NCBI GenBank assembly: GCA_026122225.1
Contig: JANEZZ010003061.1
Coordinates: 4,960,001 to 5,024,000, forward strand
Source: Heloderma charlesbogerti
Taxonomy: Eukaryota; Chordata; Lepidosauria; Squamata; Helodermatidae
Direction of reading: 5' to 3'
DNA length: 64,000 nucleotides
Shown here: one piece after another, positions 33,551-43,939 of the stretch
Numbering within the stretch: the stretch's first letter is position 1
Layout: each line of letters begins with the position of its first letter
Position numbers and translations under genes: made by a program
The notes under the pieces: generated by a model
What the model was told of the DNA's origin: nothing
The model's input: the letters and a program-made list of their open reading frames with translations, nothing else
The model's database searches: none

Positions 33551-33804
33551 AGTGGAACCCAGGGGTGGAGGCAGGAGGTGAGCTCATTGTCTTTTAGTGA
33601 GTCTGCAGGGGGAACCCAGGACAAAAACTGTATTTTCATCTACATGAAAGGCTGGAGACCTATTTTGAATTGGCAGTGGAGAAGCTCATCGTGGGCTTTG
33701 TACTAGCAGTAGGCGAAGCCACAGTGCATGCAGGCAGGGCCACCTCCTGCTGGATATGCGCCCCCAACACACTTGTCCCCTTCCACATATTCACACACAC
33801 ATTC

Positions 33805-34423
33805 ACTAATGATTGATTTGATTCCATTTATTTAAAATATGTCTAGGCTGCCTTTCAGGAAAAGAGCCCTCCCAAAACGGCTTAGAACAATGTTGTTCAG
33901 TCGTTCAGTCGTGTCCGACTCTTCATGAGCCCATGGACCATATCACGCCAGGCCTTCCTGTCCTGCGCTCTCTCCCGGAGCATGCTCAAGTTCATATTCA
34001 TTGCATTGGTGATGCTATCTAGCCATCTCATCCTCTGCCGTCCCCTTCTCCTTTTGCCTTCAGTCTTTCCCAGCATCAGGGTCTTTTCCAGAGAGTTTTC
34101 TCTTCGCATTAGGTGGCCAAAATATTTGAGCTTCAGCTTCAGTATCTGTCCTTCCAATGAGCACTCAGGGTTGATTTCCTTTAGGATTGACTGATTTGAC
34201 CTCCTTGCAGTCCAGGGGACATGGCAAACATTCATAGGAACAGCAAACACCAGCATAGACAAAACCTACAACTCAATGCAGCTACAATCCAGAACTGTCT
34301 AATAAAACATAATCAGGGCAAGGCTAGAGTGAACCAGTAGGCCTTCCTAAAAGCCTGCAATGATAGGGCCTGACAGACCTCCAATGCTAATGCATTCCAG
34401 AAGTGTGGGGCCACTGCAGAGAA

Positions 34424-34428
<5 letters not shown>
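33805..34428 (-). mobile_element. L2-like LINE 3' end, minus strand, with nested BovB
   Basis: CATTTATTTAAAATATGTC and GGCTGCCTTTCAGGAAAAG start it. After the BovB insertion it resumes with AAAACATAATCAGGGC, GTAGGCCTTCCTAAAAGCC and GGGGCCACTGCAGAGAAGG. Confidence 0.5.
33893..34220 (-). mobile_element. BovB LINE 3' fragment, minus strand
   Basis: 3' terminal about 325 bp: TGTTGTTCAGTCGTTCAGTC tail to the CTGCAGTCCAGGGGAC block. Minus-strand frame 34262-33897 covers RVPWTARRSNQ-type to LKLKYFGHLMRREN. Flanks ACAAT and ACATT hint at a short duplication. Confidence 0.85.
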
Positions 34429-34487
<59 letters not shown>

Positions 34488-34496
34488 GTACACACA
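34429..34496. repeat. (CT)n followed by (CA)n microsatellite
   Basis: About 40 bp of CT repeats then about 20 bp of CA repeats. Confidence 0.95.
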
Positions 34497-34510
34497 GATT
34501 GAGATTCTAA

Positions 34511-34934
34511 GGGTGCAATCCTATGCAGATAGGCAGCCGCCTCTGAACTTGGAGGCGACCGCCTGTCCAATGCAGGGCAGGAGAAGCACGGAGGGGATCA
34601 TTCCCTCCACGCTTCTCCTGCCCTGCATTTTTGGCTAGACAATATTGGCTGTCTAGCCGTGGGAGAGCAGAGCAGGGGAGGAGGCTGCCATATGACACAT
34701 AGGATGTGCCATATGGGTATTTCCGCCCTCCCCACCCTGGAACGCCCCCTGGAATGCCCCATTTTGGCCACTCCTCACTCCTCTTGTTAGTGCGGAGCAT
34801 GAGGTAGCGTGGAAGAGGGGGAAGGTCGGTTCTCCGGGAACCAACCTCGGAGTGCAGGCTCCAAGGTCAGTTCCCAGAAAACCAGATATCATATGGCCAT
34901 CTAGCCTCTGACTAGCCGCCATGGGATTGCTCCC
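34511..34934 (-). mobile_element. PIF/Harbinger-type MITE, large family (copy 3)
   Basis: 424 bp between TAA duplications at 34508-34510 and 34935-34937. Termini GGGTGCAATCCTATGC and GCCATGGGATTGCTCCC. Orientation is opposite to 18036. Interior has GCTAGACAATATTGGCTGTC, CTCCGGGAACCAACCTC and AGGTCAGTTCCCAGAAAACC. Confidence 0.78.
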
Positions 34935-34959
34935 TAAAAGAACTTACCCAGACATTATG

Positions 34960-35395
34960 ATCAACATCTGTGGCCTTCCTCTGAATGCCTCCTCGGAGGA
35001 AGGCTTGGAAGGTGGCAACAAGGGAGAGGACCTTCTCAGTGGTGGCCCTCCAATTATGGAACGATCTCCTTACTGAGGCCCACCTGATGCCAACACTATC
35101 TTTAGCACCAGGTTAAGACTGCCCTCTACTCCCAAGCATTTAATGGCATATGATGGGGCATTTATGTCAGCTGCCTTTATTAGGTCAAATGTCTTATCGG
35201 AATTGTTTTTAGTCATTTAAATTGCTTTACACACAAATTGCTTTGTATGTTAAACATTTCATACTGTGTTTTATTATCTATTTTATGGTTTGTAGTTCTT
35301 GTAAACTGCTCAGAGAGCTTCACCCATTGGGTGGTATAGAAATGAAATTGTTGTTATTGTTATTATAGTATTATAATATTATAATATTATAGTAG
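34960..35395 (+). mobile_element. L2-like LINE 3' end with AT-rich tail
   Basis: GAGAGGACCTTCTCAGTGGTG..CCAATTATGGAACGATCTCC encodes the RTFSVVAL..WNDL block. CAGGTTAAGACTGCCCTCT and a T-rich 3' UTR follow, ending in ATTATAATATTATAATATTA at about 35365-35390. Confidence 0.58.
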
Positions 35396-36175
35396 CTCTT
35401 AAAAAAGAGCTACTGGGAGTTGGAGGGAGGCCACCAGAGGACACTCCTCTTATAGGAGGAGGCCCACTGATGTAGGAGGGGGGCCCACCAGAAGGCAATT
35501 TGCTAAAGGCCCCTCAAACCTGGAGTCAGCTTTGCTACTGGGATCTTGTAGGATAAGGGGACCTAAGAAAGAAATAGGTGATTGTAATGCCATACCAATA
35601 AGAGCTAATCACTAAGAGGACAGGCTGACAGATGATTCTGGCTGAAGAGAAAAGGATCAGTGAATCTCTTTCCATCACCCTGTCAAGCTCTTGTGTGCAA
35701 ATGTTAGTTGACAACTGTACACCGAAAGGAGCTTGGATAAAAGCAGGGAGATCACGAACAGAAACTTCAAAGGGAGAGCAGGCAAGGAGGGCTTCTGAGG
35801 AACTTCCTCATTTCTTCCCTGTCCAAGCTTGTCTGCAGATTACAGAAGCAAGCTATAACAACCTTGAAAGGAGAGGGTGATGTGGGGCATTATGATAAGT
35901 AAATCAAATGTTTCCAGTCCCTTTAAAAAAACTCAAAAGATGTGCAAGTGGCATGGGCTTTCATGAATGTCAGTTCCGCATGCCATGTGAAGTGACGCAG
36001 CATCCAGCCTGTGCTTGAAGGGCAAGGGAGGGGGGAGGAGTGCATCTAATAAAAATTAAATTCACCCACTTAGCCACGCTTCAAATCAAGACATGAGCCT
36101 GTTCTTCCTCTGGGTGAAGAGGAGACCCTAAAGATGTTAAAGAAAATCAAAAGAGCAAAAAAACAAAACCCTAAG
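35396..36175. other. No recognisable gene
   Basis: Unique-looking sequence; ORF 35632-35880 has no recognisable domain. Confidence 0.35.
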
Positions 36176-36178
36176 ACT

Positions 36179-36256
36179 TTGATCCCATGCACTTTTACTG
36201 GAGAGTAAGTCCCATTGAATGCAGTGGGGACTTACTTCTGAGTAAATGTGCATAAG
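36179..36256. repeat. Short palindromic MITE (AGTAAGTCCCATTGAAT type)
   Basis: GATCCCATGCACTTTTACTG is mirrored by CTGAGTAAATGTGCATAAG. Centre AGTAAGTCCCATTGAATGCA with inverted GGGGACTTACT. Confidence 0.65.
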
Positions 36257-36306
36257 AGTGAGTTATACATTTTGGTAGTGCTGTAATTTTAATGTAGCTA
36301 TAGTCT

Positions 36307-36442
36307 GGCTTTCCCCAACTTGGTGCCGTCCAGGTGTTGTGGACTTCAAGTCCCATCAGCCCCAGCCAGCATGGCCACTAGTCAGAAATGCTGAGAGTTG
36401 TAGTTCAAAACATCTGGAGGGTATCAGGTTGGAGAAGGCTGG
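36307..36442. mobile_element. Palindromic MITE (CCTTCCCCAACCTGGT family)
   Basis: GGCTTTCCCCAACTTGGTGC with inverted GTATCAGGTTGGAGAAGGCT. Centre AGTCCCATCAGCCCCAGCC. Confidence 0.68.
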
Positions 36443-36520
36443 TGCACATGATGTGGAGGTGTCACTATCAGTTTTGGAGAACTTACAAAATGAATATGCT
36501 AGTCAGAATAAATTTCTTAC

Positions 36521-36610
36521 AGAGCAATCCTATGCATGTCTACTCAGATGCAAGCACCATGGATATCAGTGGGACTCACTCACAGAAAAATGTGTATAGG
36601 ATTGCACCCT
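36521..36610. repeat. Short palindromic MITE (CAATCCTATGCATGTCTACTC type)
   Basis: AGAGCAATCCTATGCATGTC against ATGTGTATAGGATTGCACCC. Its outer CAATCCTATGCATG is shared with the TWA-flanked MITEs. Confidence 0.65.
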
Positions 36611-36984
36611 CAATGGACCACAATGTATTCTTGGTTTTATAAATACCAAAAGGAGACAGGTCTTGTGAATTATGGATATTAGAAGCTTCATGCTGAGCTA
36701 CACATGTAATGGTTAACCAGTGGATAAACAGGTGTGGCTCAAAGAAAGGAGTAGGTAGGTTTCATCAGAAATGTAAGTAAGCATTTAAGAAATGTTGAGC
36801 ATATCTTGCTAGAGATTCTCTTTCAAAATATGAATGTATATGACAGGCATTTGGACTACACAGTAGATGAGTTGATTTTGTTGCTGTGCTCTGTCTTCAC
36901 TGTTCAGAGTTGGACTGGGGCTACAGACACAAGCTGGCGGTAATCTGCTGACAGTCTCTAACAAATTTGTTGCTGTGATTCTCT

Positions 36985-36989
36985 CTTTC

Positions 36990-37049
<60 letters not shown>

Positions 37050-37076
37050 GCTCTCTCTCTCTTCCTCCCCTCTCCC
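36985..37076. repeat. (CTTT)n/(CT)n polypyrimidine tract
   Basis: About 90 bp of CTTT then CT repeats on the + strand, only one G near 37050. Confidence 0.95.
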
Positions 37077-37489
37077 TTTACAGGAATAGCTCCCTAACCA
37101 TTGAAAGAACTTGTGACAAGTAAATTGAAACTATAATGGAGACAATATTGTAGTTGTATGCATTACATAATTGGTACTTGATGTTCTCCAGGGGAGATTT
37201 TAAAGCATCCATTAGTCTTCACCTTGCTGAAACAATGGGTTTCTCCCCCCCACCTGCAACCCCATCCTCCCTGCTGGGAGCCAAATGCTTTTCACATTGA
37301 AAGGGAATGTGTAATGGGTTGTGAGTGAGTTAAGTCACTTCATTTGGCACCTGTCTGCTCTTTTGCCTTCCTAGAATATTTCTTATCTTTGTGCACACAG
37401 ATGAGCCTATATGTCCACCACACCCACAAAGTCTATGTGCATTGCCACAAGATATTTATATAGTGGGCTAATGACTTGTCAGTCTGCAT

Positions 37490-37880
37490 TTATTTGATCC
37501 AATTATATGCTGCTTTAGGAATTTAAGGAATTTACCAAAGCAGTGTAGAATACAAAAAACACAATCAATAAACACAATGAAATACAATATAAAATATTAA
37601 AACATCAATTTCAGTGCACACACACATATGAGAAACTGGCACCATACTCTGGAAAAAGAAACATTTTTAGCATGCACCTAAAGCTCATGAACATTGGTGG
37701 ATGGCACCTTAATTCCAGGAGCAGGTTGTTTCAGAGGGCAGGGGCAACTACATAAAATATTCGTTTTTGAGTGTGTGCCAGAAGAATCCAGGGAGAATGC
37801 AGATCCGCCAGAAGGGAATCCCTTAACAACCAAGGGCAGGAGTGCTGGAAAATTTTATTTGGTTCACATTTTTAAGTGAA
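37490..37880 (-). mobile_element. L2-like LINE 3' end, minus strand (decayed)
   Basis: ATTTATTTGATCC and A-rich ATACAATATAAAATATTAAAAC correspond to the 3' tail and UTR. GCACCTTAATTCCAGGAGCAG and GTTTCAGAGGGCAGGGGC match the decayed WNSLP-equivalent region in reverse. Confidence 0.42.
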
Positions 37881-38109
37881 ACTAATTCTCACTTCCTTGA
37901 CTAATGCTGTTATCCTTCAAATTCTGCACTTCTTTGAATTTTGCAATGCTGTTCTCAGCACATAAAATGCATACATTAAGGAAAGTTGAACACAAAAATG
38001 TGTATGTTAGGGAAAGATACCTATGAAAAATGCTATACTAGGGAAAGATGCATACAAAATGCATATGTTATGGAAAGCTGGGTATGAAAATCAATGCACA
38101 TTTTCGTGT

Positions 38110-38203
38110 GTGTGGGTTTTAATCGCAGAGTATCATTGGATGGAATTGAGTTATAACTGAATCCTTGTGAAACAGACCGGATGTAGACTGACTTGTACAT
38201 CCC
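38110..38203 (-). mobile_element. hAT-type element end fragment (TAGGGATGTAC)
   Basis: Right end GACTTGTACATCCCTA with upstream AACTGAATCCTTGTGAAAC resembles the TIR side of the 30528-type family. The partner end and duplication were not found. Confidence 0.4.
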
Positions 38204-38348
38204 TAATTCTCTTCCCCCACCCCTGCCAGTCCCCTCTTGAGTTCCAGAGATAAAGATGGAGCTGTTCCCCTATGAAATTCATCACCTCTTTGGGCATCCC
38301 TTTGTGATATTGGAACACATCCTGCGATATTGGAACTCATCATGTGCG

Positions 38349-38791
38349 CAGGGGTGTAGTGGTGGGCGGGTCTCACAGCGACGAAGACCCAGGACTTTTT
38401 TAAGAGCCAGGCCTCAGCCAGGTCCCTCTCACTCCCAGTCTACCACTGTGGGCCAGGCTCTTCCAGCCATCTCCTCCCCTTCCTTGCTGCTGAGTGAGGG
38501 TGAAGCTTCCATACAGTATCATATTTTGGAAACCTAAAATGTTTGTGTTTGAGTGAGTGAGTAAAAGAGTGAGTGAGTGAAAATTATTTTAACACCCCTC
38601 TCTGCATTTTTTCTCAGATGCCCACTTGAAATACCATTGCCTTACTGTCAGCTGCACTGTTTTTGGATCCCAGTTGAAGGCTGTAGATCTTACAAGGTTG
38701 TGTAATCTTAGAAGGGGATGTGCTGTGAGGGGGCGTGGCTGTGACTGTCCTGAAGGGACCCTGCACTTTTGAATTTGCCACTACACTACTG
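38349..38791. mobile_element. hAT-type non-autonomous element (CAGGGGTGTAGTGG family)
   Basis: 443 bp; inverted termini CAGGGGTGTAGTGG and CCACTACACTACTG. Flanked by CATGTGCG (38341-38348) and CATGTGTG (38792-38799), an 8-bp duplication with one substitution. Contains a GAGTGAGTGAGT simple repeat at 38549-38580. No transposase ORF. Confidence 0.78.
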
Positions 38792-39187
38792 CATGTGTGG
38801 CTTGCACATAAGTAGGAAGCTCATTTTAGGTTATTTGGATAATAAAATGTTTTATTTTGTATTTGACCTACCTAATCTCTCTCTCCTCTCTTATCCTTAA
38901 TCTTAACAATACTCCTAAATTTGAACCTGGGGTTTGACTACATATTTTGGATAGCCAAGGATCTGACTCTTACCAGACTGCTCATTCACGCTACACACTT
39001 TGCAGTAATTCCAGTGATCACAGAGATGCCAGAAGCATTGTTACAGCTGCAGAAACAGGCACAGAGGTACATCCAATGCACCACCAGTTCAGAGGGGCAC
39101 ATCTCCCTGTCATTGTAGGCACACACTTGCACAAGGATGGTATGGAGAATTGTGGGGGTGACCAAGATCACCTTGTCAACTAGCCCT

Positions 39188-39243
39188 CTTTCTCTCTCTC
39201 TCTCTCTTTCCCCCTCCCCTCCCCTCCCCTCCCCTCCCCTCCC
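39188..39243. repeat. Polypyrimidine tract, (CT)n and (CCCCT)n
   Basis: CTCTTTCTCTCTCTCTCTCT then five CCCCT-type pentamers. Confidence 0.92.
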
Positions 39244-39814
39244 ACCCAATGTGGGTGTTCGGCTTACTAAAAAAAAATAATTCCACTTCTTTTTCTTAGG
39301 TCTTCCCCTTTGTGGGGCAGGCTGTTAGATGAAATGATCAAACCGCCCACTGAAAAGTGCTTTGCTGTTCTGCATCACGAGGAGCTGACAGGTCAGAAAA
39401 CGCAATAGAAAAGCTGGGGGCTGGAAATGGGGAAATGAAGACCAAAGTGCTTGTAAAATAGAAAACAGCCTCCAGTGAGTCACTCTAGAAGGAGGAAAAA
39501 AAAATTAGAAAAAAAAACTGTAATTTTTTTCTCTTGGTCAGAACTGGATGGTAATTTCAGGCATAGTATCCGCCTAGAAGGGGATTACACCTGCCCAGTG
39601 TCAGAAAAATAGGTGCAGGGTTTATTTTTTTATTTTCTTTTAAAGGGAACTGGCAATAACATTTTTATAACTTGGAAGAATTGGATAAAAGTTTCAGGAT
39701 TCATTGCCCCATTAGAGGAGGTCATGTCTCCAAATTTCAGAATGATAGCCACAAGGGTTTTTGTGCAAGGGTGGCTTTGACGTTTTGAGTTCGCCAAAAG
39801 AGGACATACATATC
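39244..39814. other. No recognisable gene; possible old tandem-repeat element
   Basis: Contains TCAGAACTGGATGGTAATTTC, TCCAAATTTCAGAATGATAG and similar phrases recalling the repeat units at 23452 and 44870. This may be the left side of the duplicated block that follows. Confidence 0.3.
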
Positions 39815-40630
39815 TCCTTATTTTCCATGTGGACCATTGTTCTGAAAATTACAGACAGCCTAGAGGTGTCCCCACGTAAGAAACCAGCAAAGCTTCAGAA
39901 GGATATACAAGCATTCAAATTTTGAATTACTAGAATTTATTTACATTGCACCAGTGCTAGCAGCAGGGGAACGTGGGTAGGAAGGTGCTATTGCACTCAT
40001 GTCCTGCTTGTGGGTTTCCTGTGGGCATCTGGTTGGCCACTGTGTGAATAGAATGCTGGACTAGTCTAGATGGACCTTAGTCTGAGGCAACATGGCTTTT
40101 CTTATGTTCCAAAATACAGAGTGCATCTGAGCATATGTAGAATCTTTTCCTTTCACCACTAAGCACTTACATTCTCACCCTACCAATTCTATTCCCCTCC
40201 ATGCAACCCCCCCATCCTACCATCCTCCAGCAACTCTTCATAAAAACATTTTTGTGTAATTCCTCTCTATGCACAAGCTCTCATTGTATCTTCCTCCCCA
40301 TAACTTCATTTGTGCCAAGACTTCACCAGGATTCAGCCAATGAGTCTGTTTTCAAAACTAGGGCTAAGTTATGGAGAAACTCTGAGCATTTACTAAGTGC
40401 CTTTCCCTCACCACTGACTCTAGAGTTCATGCAACCCCCCCCCCCGGCAAAACATGCATAGCATAGAGCTGAAAGGGAAGTCAATTCATTAGCCGGAACT
40501 GGGTAGGTACTGTGTTAAGCTTGCAGTACCATGCTCACAACTCAGGACTTATTTTCGAGTAAACATGCAGAACACAGGGTGCAACCCTCCCTGCAAAAGT
40601 AACTTGTGCTGGAATCCTATGAACACTTTT
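39815..40630 (+). repeat. Tandem duplication, unit A
   Basis: About 815-bp unit repeated at 40632. Shared landmarks in order: ACCATTGTTCTGAAAATTA, GGTGTCCCCACGTAAGAAAC, ATTACTAGAATTTATTT, a CR1 TTCTTATG-type tail fragment (39961-40110), CACCCTACCAATTCTATTCC, GCACAAGCTCTCATTGTATC, ACTAGGGCTAAGTTATGG, TTAAGCTTGCAGTACCATGC. Unit A lacks about 165 bp present in unit B, explicable by recombination between two internal near-repeats (GTTTCAGAAGGATA and GTTTCTGAAGGATA). Confidence 0.8.
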
Positions 40631-40631
40631 T

Positions 40632-41538
40632 CTCTCTATGTTCCTTGTATACCATTGTTCTGAAAATTATGGACAGCCTAGAGGTGTCCCCACGTAAGAA
40701 ACCAGTAAAGTTTCAGAAGGATAGGTGCAGCAGTTCATGTGGAAGGGGAGTTCTCCAATTTGGAGGAGGGAGTGATTTGCTTTCCCTTCCCTTCACCCCC
40801 TCCCCAATTAATTTTGGGTAAATTTGTATGAAAATACACAAGTCATTAGAGGTTGCCCCAGGCAATAAGCCTGCAAAGTTTCTGAAGGATATACATGAAT
40901 GCAAATTTAGAATTACTAGAATTTATTTGCATTTCACCAATGTTAGCAGCAGGGAAACATGGATGAGAAGGTGCTATTGCACCCATGTCCTGCTTGTGGG
41001 TTTCCTGTGGGCATCTGGTTAGCCACTGTGTGAACAGAATGCTAGACTAGATGGACCTTGGTCTGATGCAACATGGCTCTTCTTATATTCTTAAATACAG
41101 AGTGCCTCTGAGCATATGCAGAATGCTTTTATTTCACAATTGAGCACTTACATTCTCACCCTACCAATTCTATTCCCCTCCATGCAACCATCCCTCCTCA
41201 TCCTATCATCCTCCAACAACTCTTCATAAAAATAGATGACTTGTTTTGTGTAATTCCTCTCTATGCACAAGCTCTCATTGTATCTTCCTCCCCATAACTT
41301 CATTTGCACCAAGATTTCACCAAGATTCAGCCAATGAGTCTGTTTTCAAAACTAGGGCTAAGTTATGGAGAAACTCTGACCATGTACTAAGTGCCTTTCC
41401 CTCACCACTGACGCTAGAGTTCATGCAACACCCCTCCCCCCCTTGACAAAACATGCATAGGATAGAGCTGAAAGGGAAGTCAGTTCATTACCCGGAACTG
41501 GGCAGGCACTGTGTTAAGCTTGCAGTACCATGCTCACA
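40632..41538 (+). repeat. Tandem duplication, unit B (continues after BovB at 43516)
   Basis: Second copy of the unit, interrupted at 41538 by a BovB. The unit resumes at 43516 (ACTCAGGACTTATTTCTGAG, then GCAAAAGTAACTTGTGCTGG to about 43604). Unit A is uninterrupted at the same point, giving a direct pre-insertion reference. Confidence 0.8.
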
Positions 41539-43503
41539 CCCCTTCATGGATCATTGCCTTGTTGTGGTGAAGGGGCTTGCGTAACTCAGTGAAGCCATAA
41601 GCTATGACGTGCAGGGCCACCCAAGACGGACAGGTCATGGCGGAGAGTTCTGACAAAATGTGGTCCATTGGAGAAGGAAATGGCAACCCACTCCAGTATT
41701 CTTGCCAAGAAAAACCCATGGAATGTATCACAAGGCTAAAAGATATGACCCCGGAAGATGAGCCCCTCAGGTCGGAAGGTGTCCAATATACTACTGGGGA
41801 AGAGCAGAGGTATTTCCAAGTAGCACCAGAAAGAGTGAAGCGGCTGGGCCAAAGCCAAAAGGACACTCAGCTGTGGATGGGTCTGGTCTGGTGGTGAAAA
41901 GAAAATCTGATGCTGTAAAGAACAATATTGTTTAGGAACCTGGAATGTAACACCAATGAATCAAGGTAAGCTGGAGGTGATCAAACATGAGATGGCAAGA
42001 TTGAGCATCAACATCTTGGGAATCAGCGAACTAAAATGGACAGGCATGGGCGAATTTAATTCAGGTGACCATTATATCTACTACTGTGGGCCTAAAAGAT
42101 GATGCTGTTAAAGTGCTGCACTCAATATGCCAACAAATTTGGAACACTCAGCAGTGGCCACAAGACTGGAAAAGGTCTTTACATTCCAATTCCAAAGAAG
42201 GGCAATGTCAAAGAGTGTTCAAACTATCGCACAATTGTGCTCATTTCACATGCCAGCAAGGTTATGCTCAAAATCCTACAAGCTAGGCTTCAGCAGCATG
42301 TGAACCGAGAACTACCGGAAGTACAAGCAAGGTTTTGAAGAGGCAGAGGAACTAGAGATCAAATCGCCAACATTCGATGGATCATGGAGAAAGCAAGAGA
42401 ATTCCAGAAAAATGTCTATTTCTGCTTCATTGACTACACTAAAGCCTTTGATTGTGTGGATCACAACAAACTGTGGCAAATTCTGAAAGAGATGGGAGTA
42501 CCAGACCACCTTACTTGAGAAACCTGTATGAGGGTCAAGAAGCAGCAGTAAGAACCAGACATGGAACAACCGTTTGGTTCAAAATTGGGAAAGGAGTACG
42601 ACAAGGCTGCATATTGTCGCCCTGCTTATTTAACTTATATGCAGAGTACAGCATGAGAAATGCCAGGTTGGATGAATCACAGGTCGGAATTAAGATTGCC
42701 GGGAGAATTATCAACAACCTCAGATACGCAGACGAAACCACCCTAATGGCAGAAAGTGAAGAGGATCTAAAGAGCCTCTTGTTGAGGGTGAAAGTGGAGA
42801 CTGCAAAAGCTGGTTTGAAACTCAGCATTAAAAAACGAAGATCATGGCATCTGGCCCCATCACTTCCTGGCATATAGAAGGGGAAGAAATGGAAGCAGTG
42901 ACAGATTTTACTTTCTTGGGCTCCAAGATCACTGCAGACGGTGACTGTAGTCATGAAATTAAAAGACGCTTGCTCCTTGGGAGGAAAGCTATGGCAAACC
43001 TAGACAGCATAGTAAGAAGCAGAGACATCACCTTGCCGACAAAGGTCTGTCTAATCAAAGCTATGGTTTTCCCAGTAGCAACGTATGGCTGTGAGAGCTG
43101 GACTATAAGGAAGGCTGAGCACCGAAGAATTGATGCTTTCGAACTGTGGTGCTGGAGAAGACTGTTACGAGTCCCCTGGACTGCAAGGAGGTCAAATCAG
43201 TCCATCCTAAAGGAAATCAACCCTGAGTGCTCATTGGAAGGACAGATACTGAAGCTGAAGCTCAAATATTTTGGCCACCTAATGCGAAGAGAAAACTCCC
43301 TGGAAAAGACCCTGATGCTGGGAAAGACTGAAGGCAAAAGGAGAAGGGGATGGCAGAGGATGGGGTGGCTGGATAGCATCACTGATGCAATTAATATGAA
43401 CTTGAGCACACTCCGGGAGAGAGCGCAGGACAGGAAGGCCTGGCGTGCTATGGTCCATGGGGTCACGAAGAGACGGACACTACTTAACGACTGAACAACA
43501 ACA
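41539..43503 (+). mobile_element. BovB LINE with both ends, internally deleted
   Basis: Starts with the BovB 5' UTR (CCCCTTCATGGATCATTGCC) and ends in the CTGAACAACAACA tail, within 12-bp duplications ACCATGCTCACA at 41527-41538 and 43504-43515. Endonuclease N-terminus near 41930-42090 (EVIKHEMARLSINILGISEL, KWTGMGEFNS, HYIYYCG) jumps at about 42090 to RT sequence (DDAVKVLHSICQQIWNT), removing the rest of the endonuclease and the RT start. RT palm A YFCFIDYTKAFDCVDHNK; palm C reads LRYADETTLM. C-terminal frame 42844-43494 is open for 216 codons. Dead but structurally complete at both ends. Confidence 0.93.
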
Positions 43504-43587
43504 ACCATGCTCACAACTCAGGACTTATTTCTGAGTAAACATGCAGAACACAGGGTGCAAACCTCCCTGCAAAAGTAACTTGTGCTG

Positions 43588-43666
43588 GAATCCTATGCAT
43601 ACTTTCCTGAGGGTAAGCCTCATTAAACATAATGGGGCTTCTGAGAAGGCATACATAGAATTGCAT
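43588..43666. repeat. Short palindromic MITE remnant
   Basis: GGAATCCTATGCATACTTTC, GGTAAGCCTCATTAAACAT and inverted AGAAGGCATACATAGAATTG: the CAATCCTATGCATG-type short palindrome, at the edge of the tandem duplication. Confidence 0.5.
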
Positions 43667-43735
43667 AAATTAGCAATATTTATCTCACCTTCACTTAAAA
43701 AAAACACTCCTATTTTTATTAAAGCTTTCTGTTCA

Positions 43736-43932
43736 GAGGAACGTAGGAAGCTGCCGTATACTGAGTCCATCTGGGTCCATCTAGCACAGTACTGTTGACA
43801 GTGACTGGCAGCAGCGGCTCTCCGGGGTTTCAGGCCGGATTCTTTCCTGGCCCTACCTGGAGATGCCAGGGACTGAACCTGGGACCTTCTGCATGCCAAG
43901 CGTGTGCTCTGCCACTGAGCTACAGCCCTTCC
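43736..43932 (-). mobile_element. tRNA-derived SINE, minus strand, near full length
   Basis: Reverse strand reads GAAGGGCTGTAGCTCAGTGG (A box), CACGCTTGGCATGCAGAAGG (anticodon arm), CCCAGGTTCAGTCCCTGGC (B box), then GGCCTGAAACCCCGGAG, CAGTCACTGTCAACAG and the end CAGCTTCCTACGTTCC. The head is closest to tRNA-Ala. About 197 bp, the best SINE copy in the window. Confidence 0.8.
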
Positions 43933-43939
43933 TATTGCT

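Noticed and set aside
43860..43932. tRNA-Ala gene on the minus strand
   Set aside because: The tRNA-like head continues into a SINE body, has arm mismatches, and similar heads occur at 12733 and 62821.
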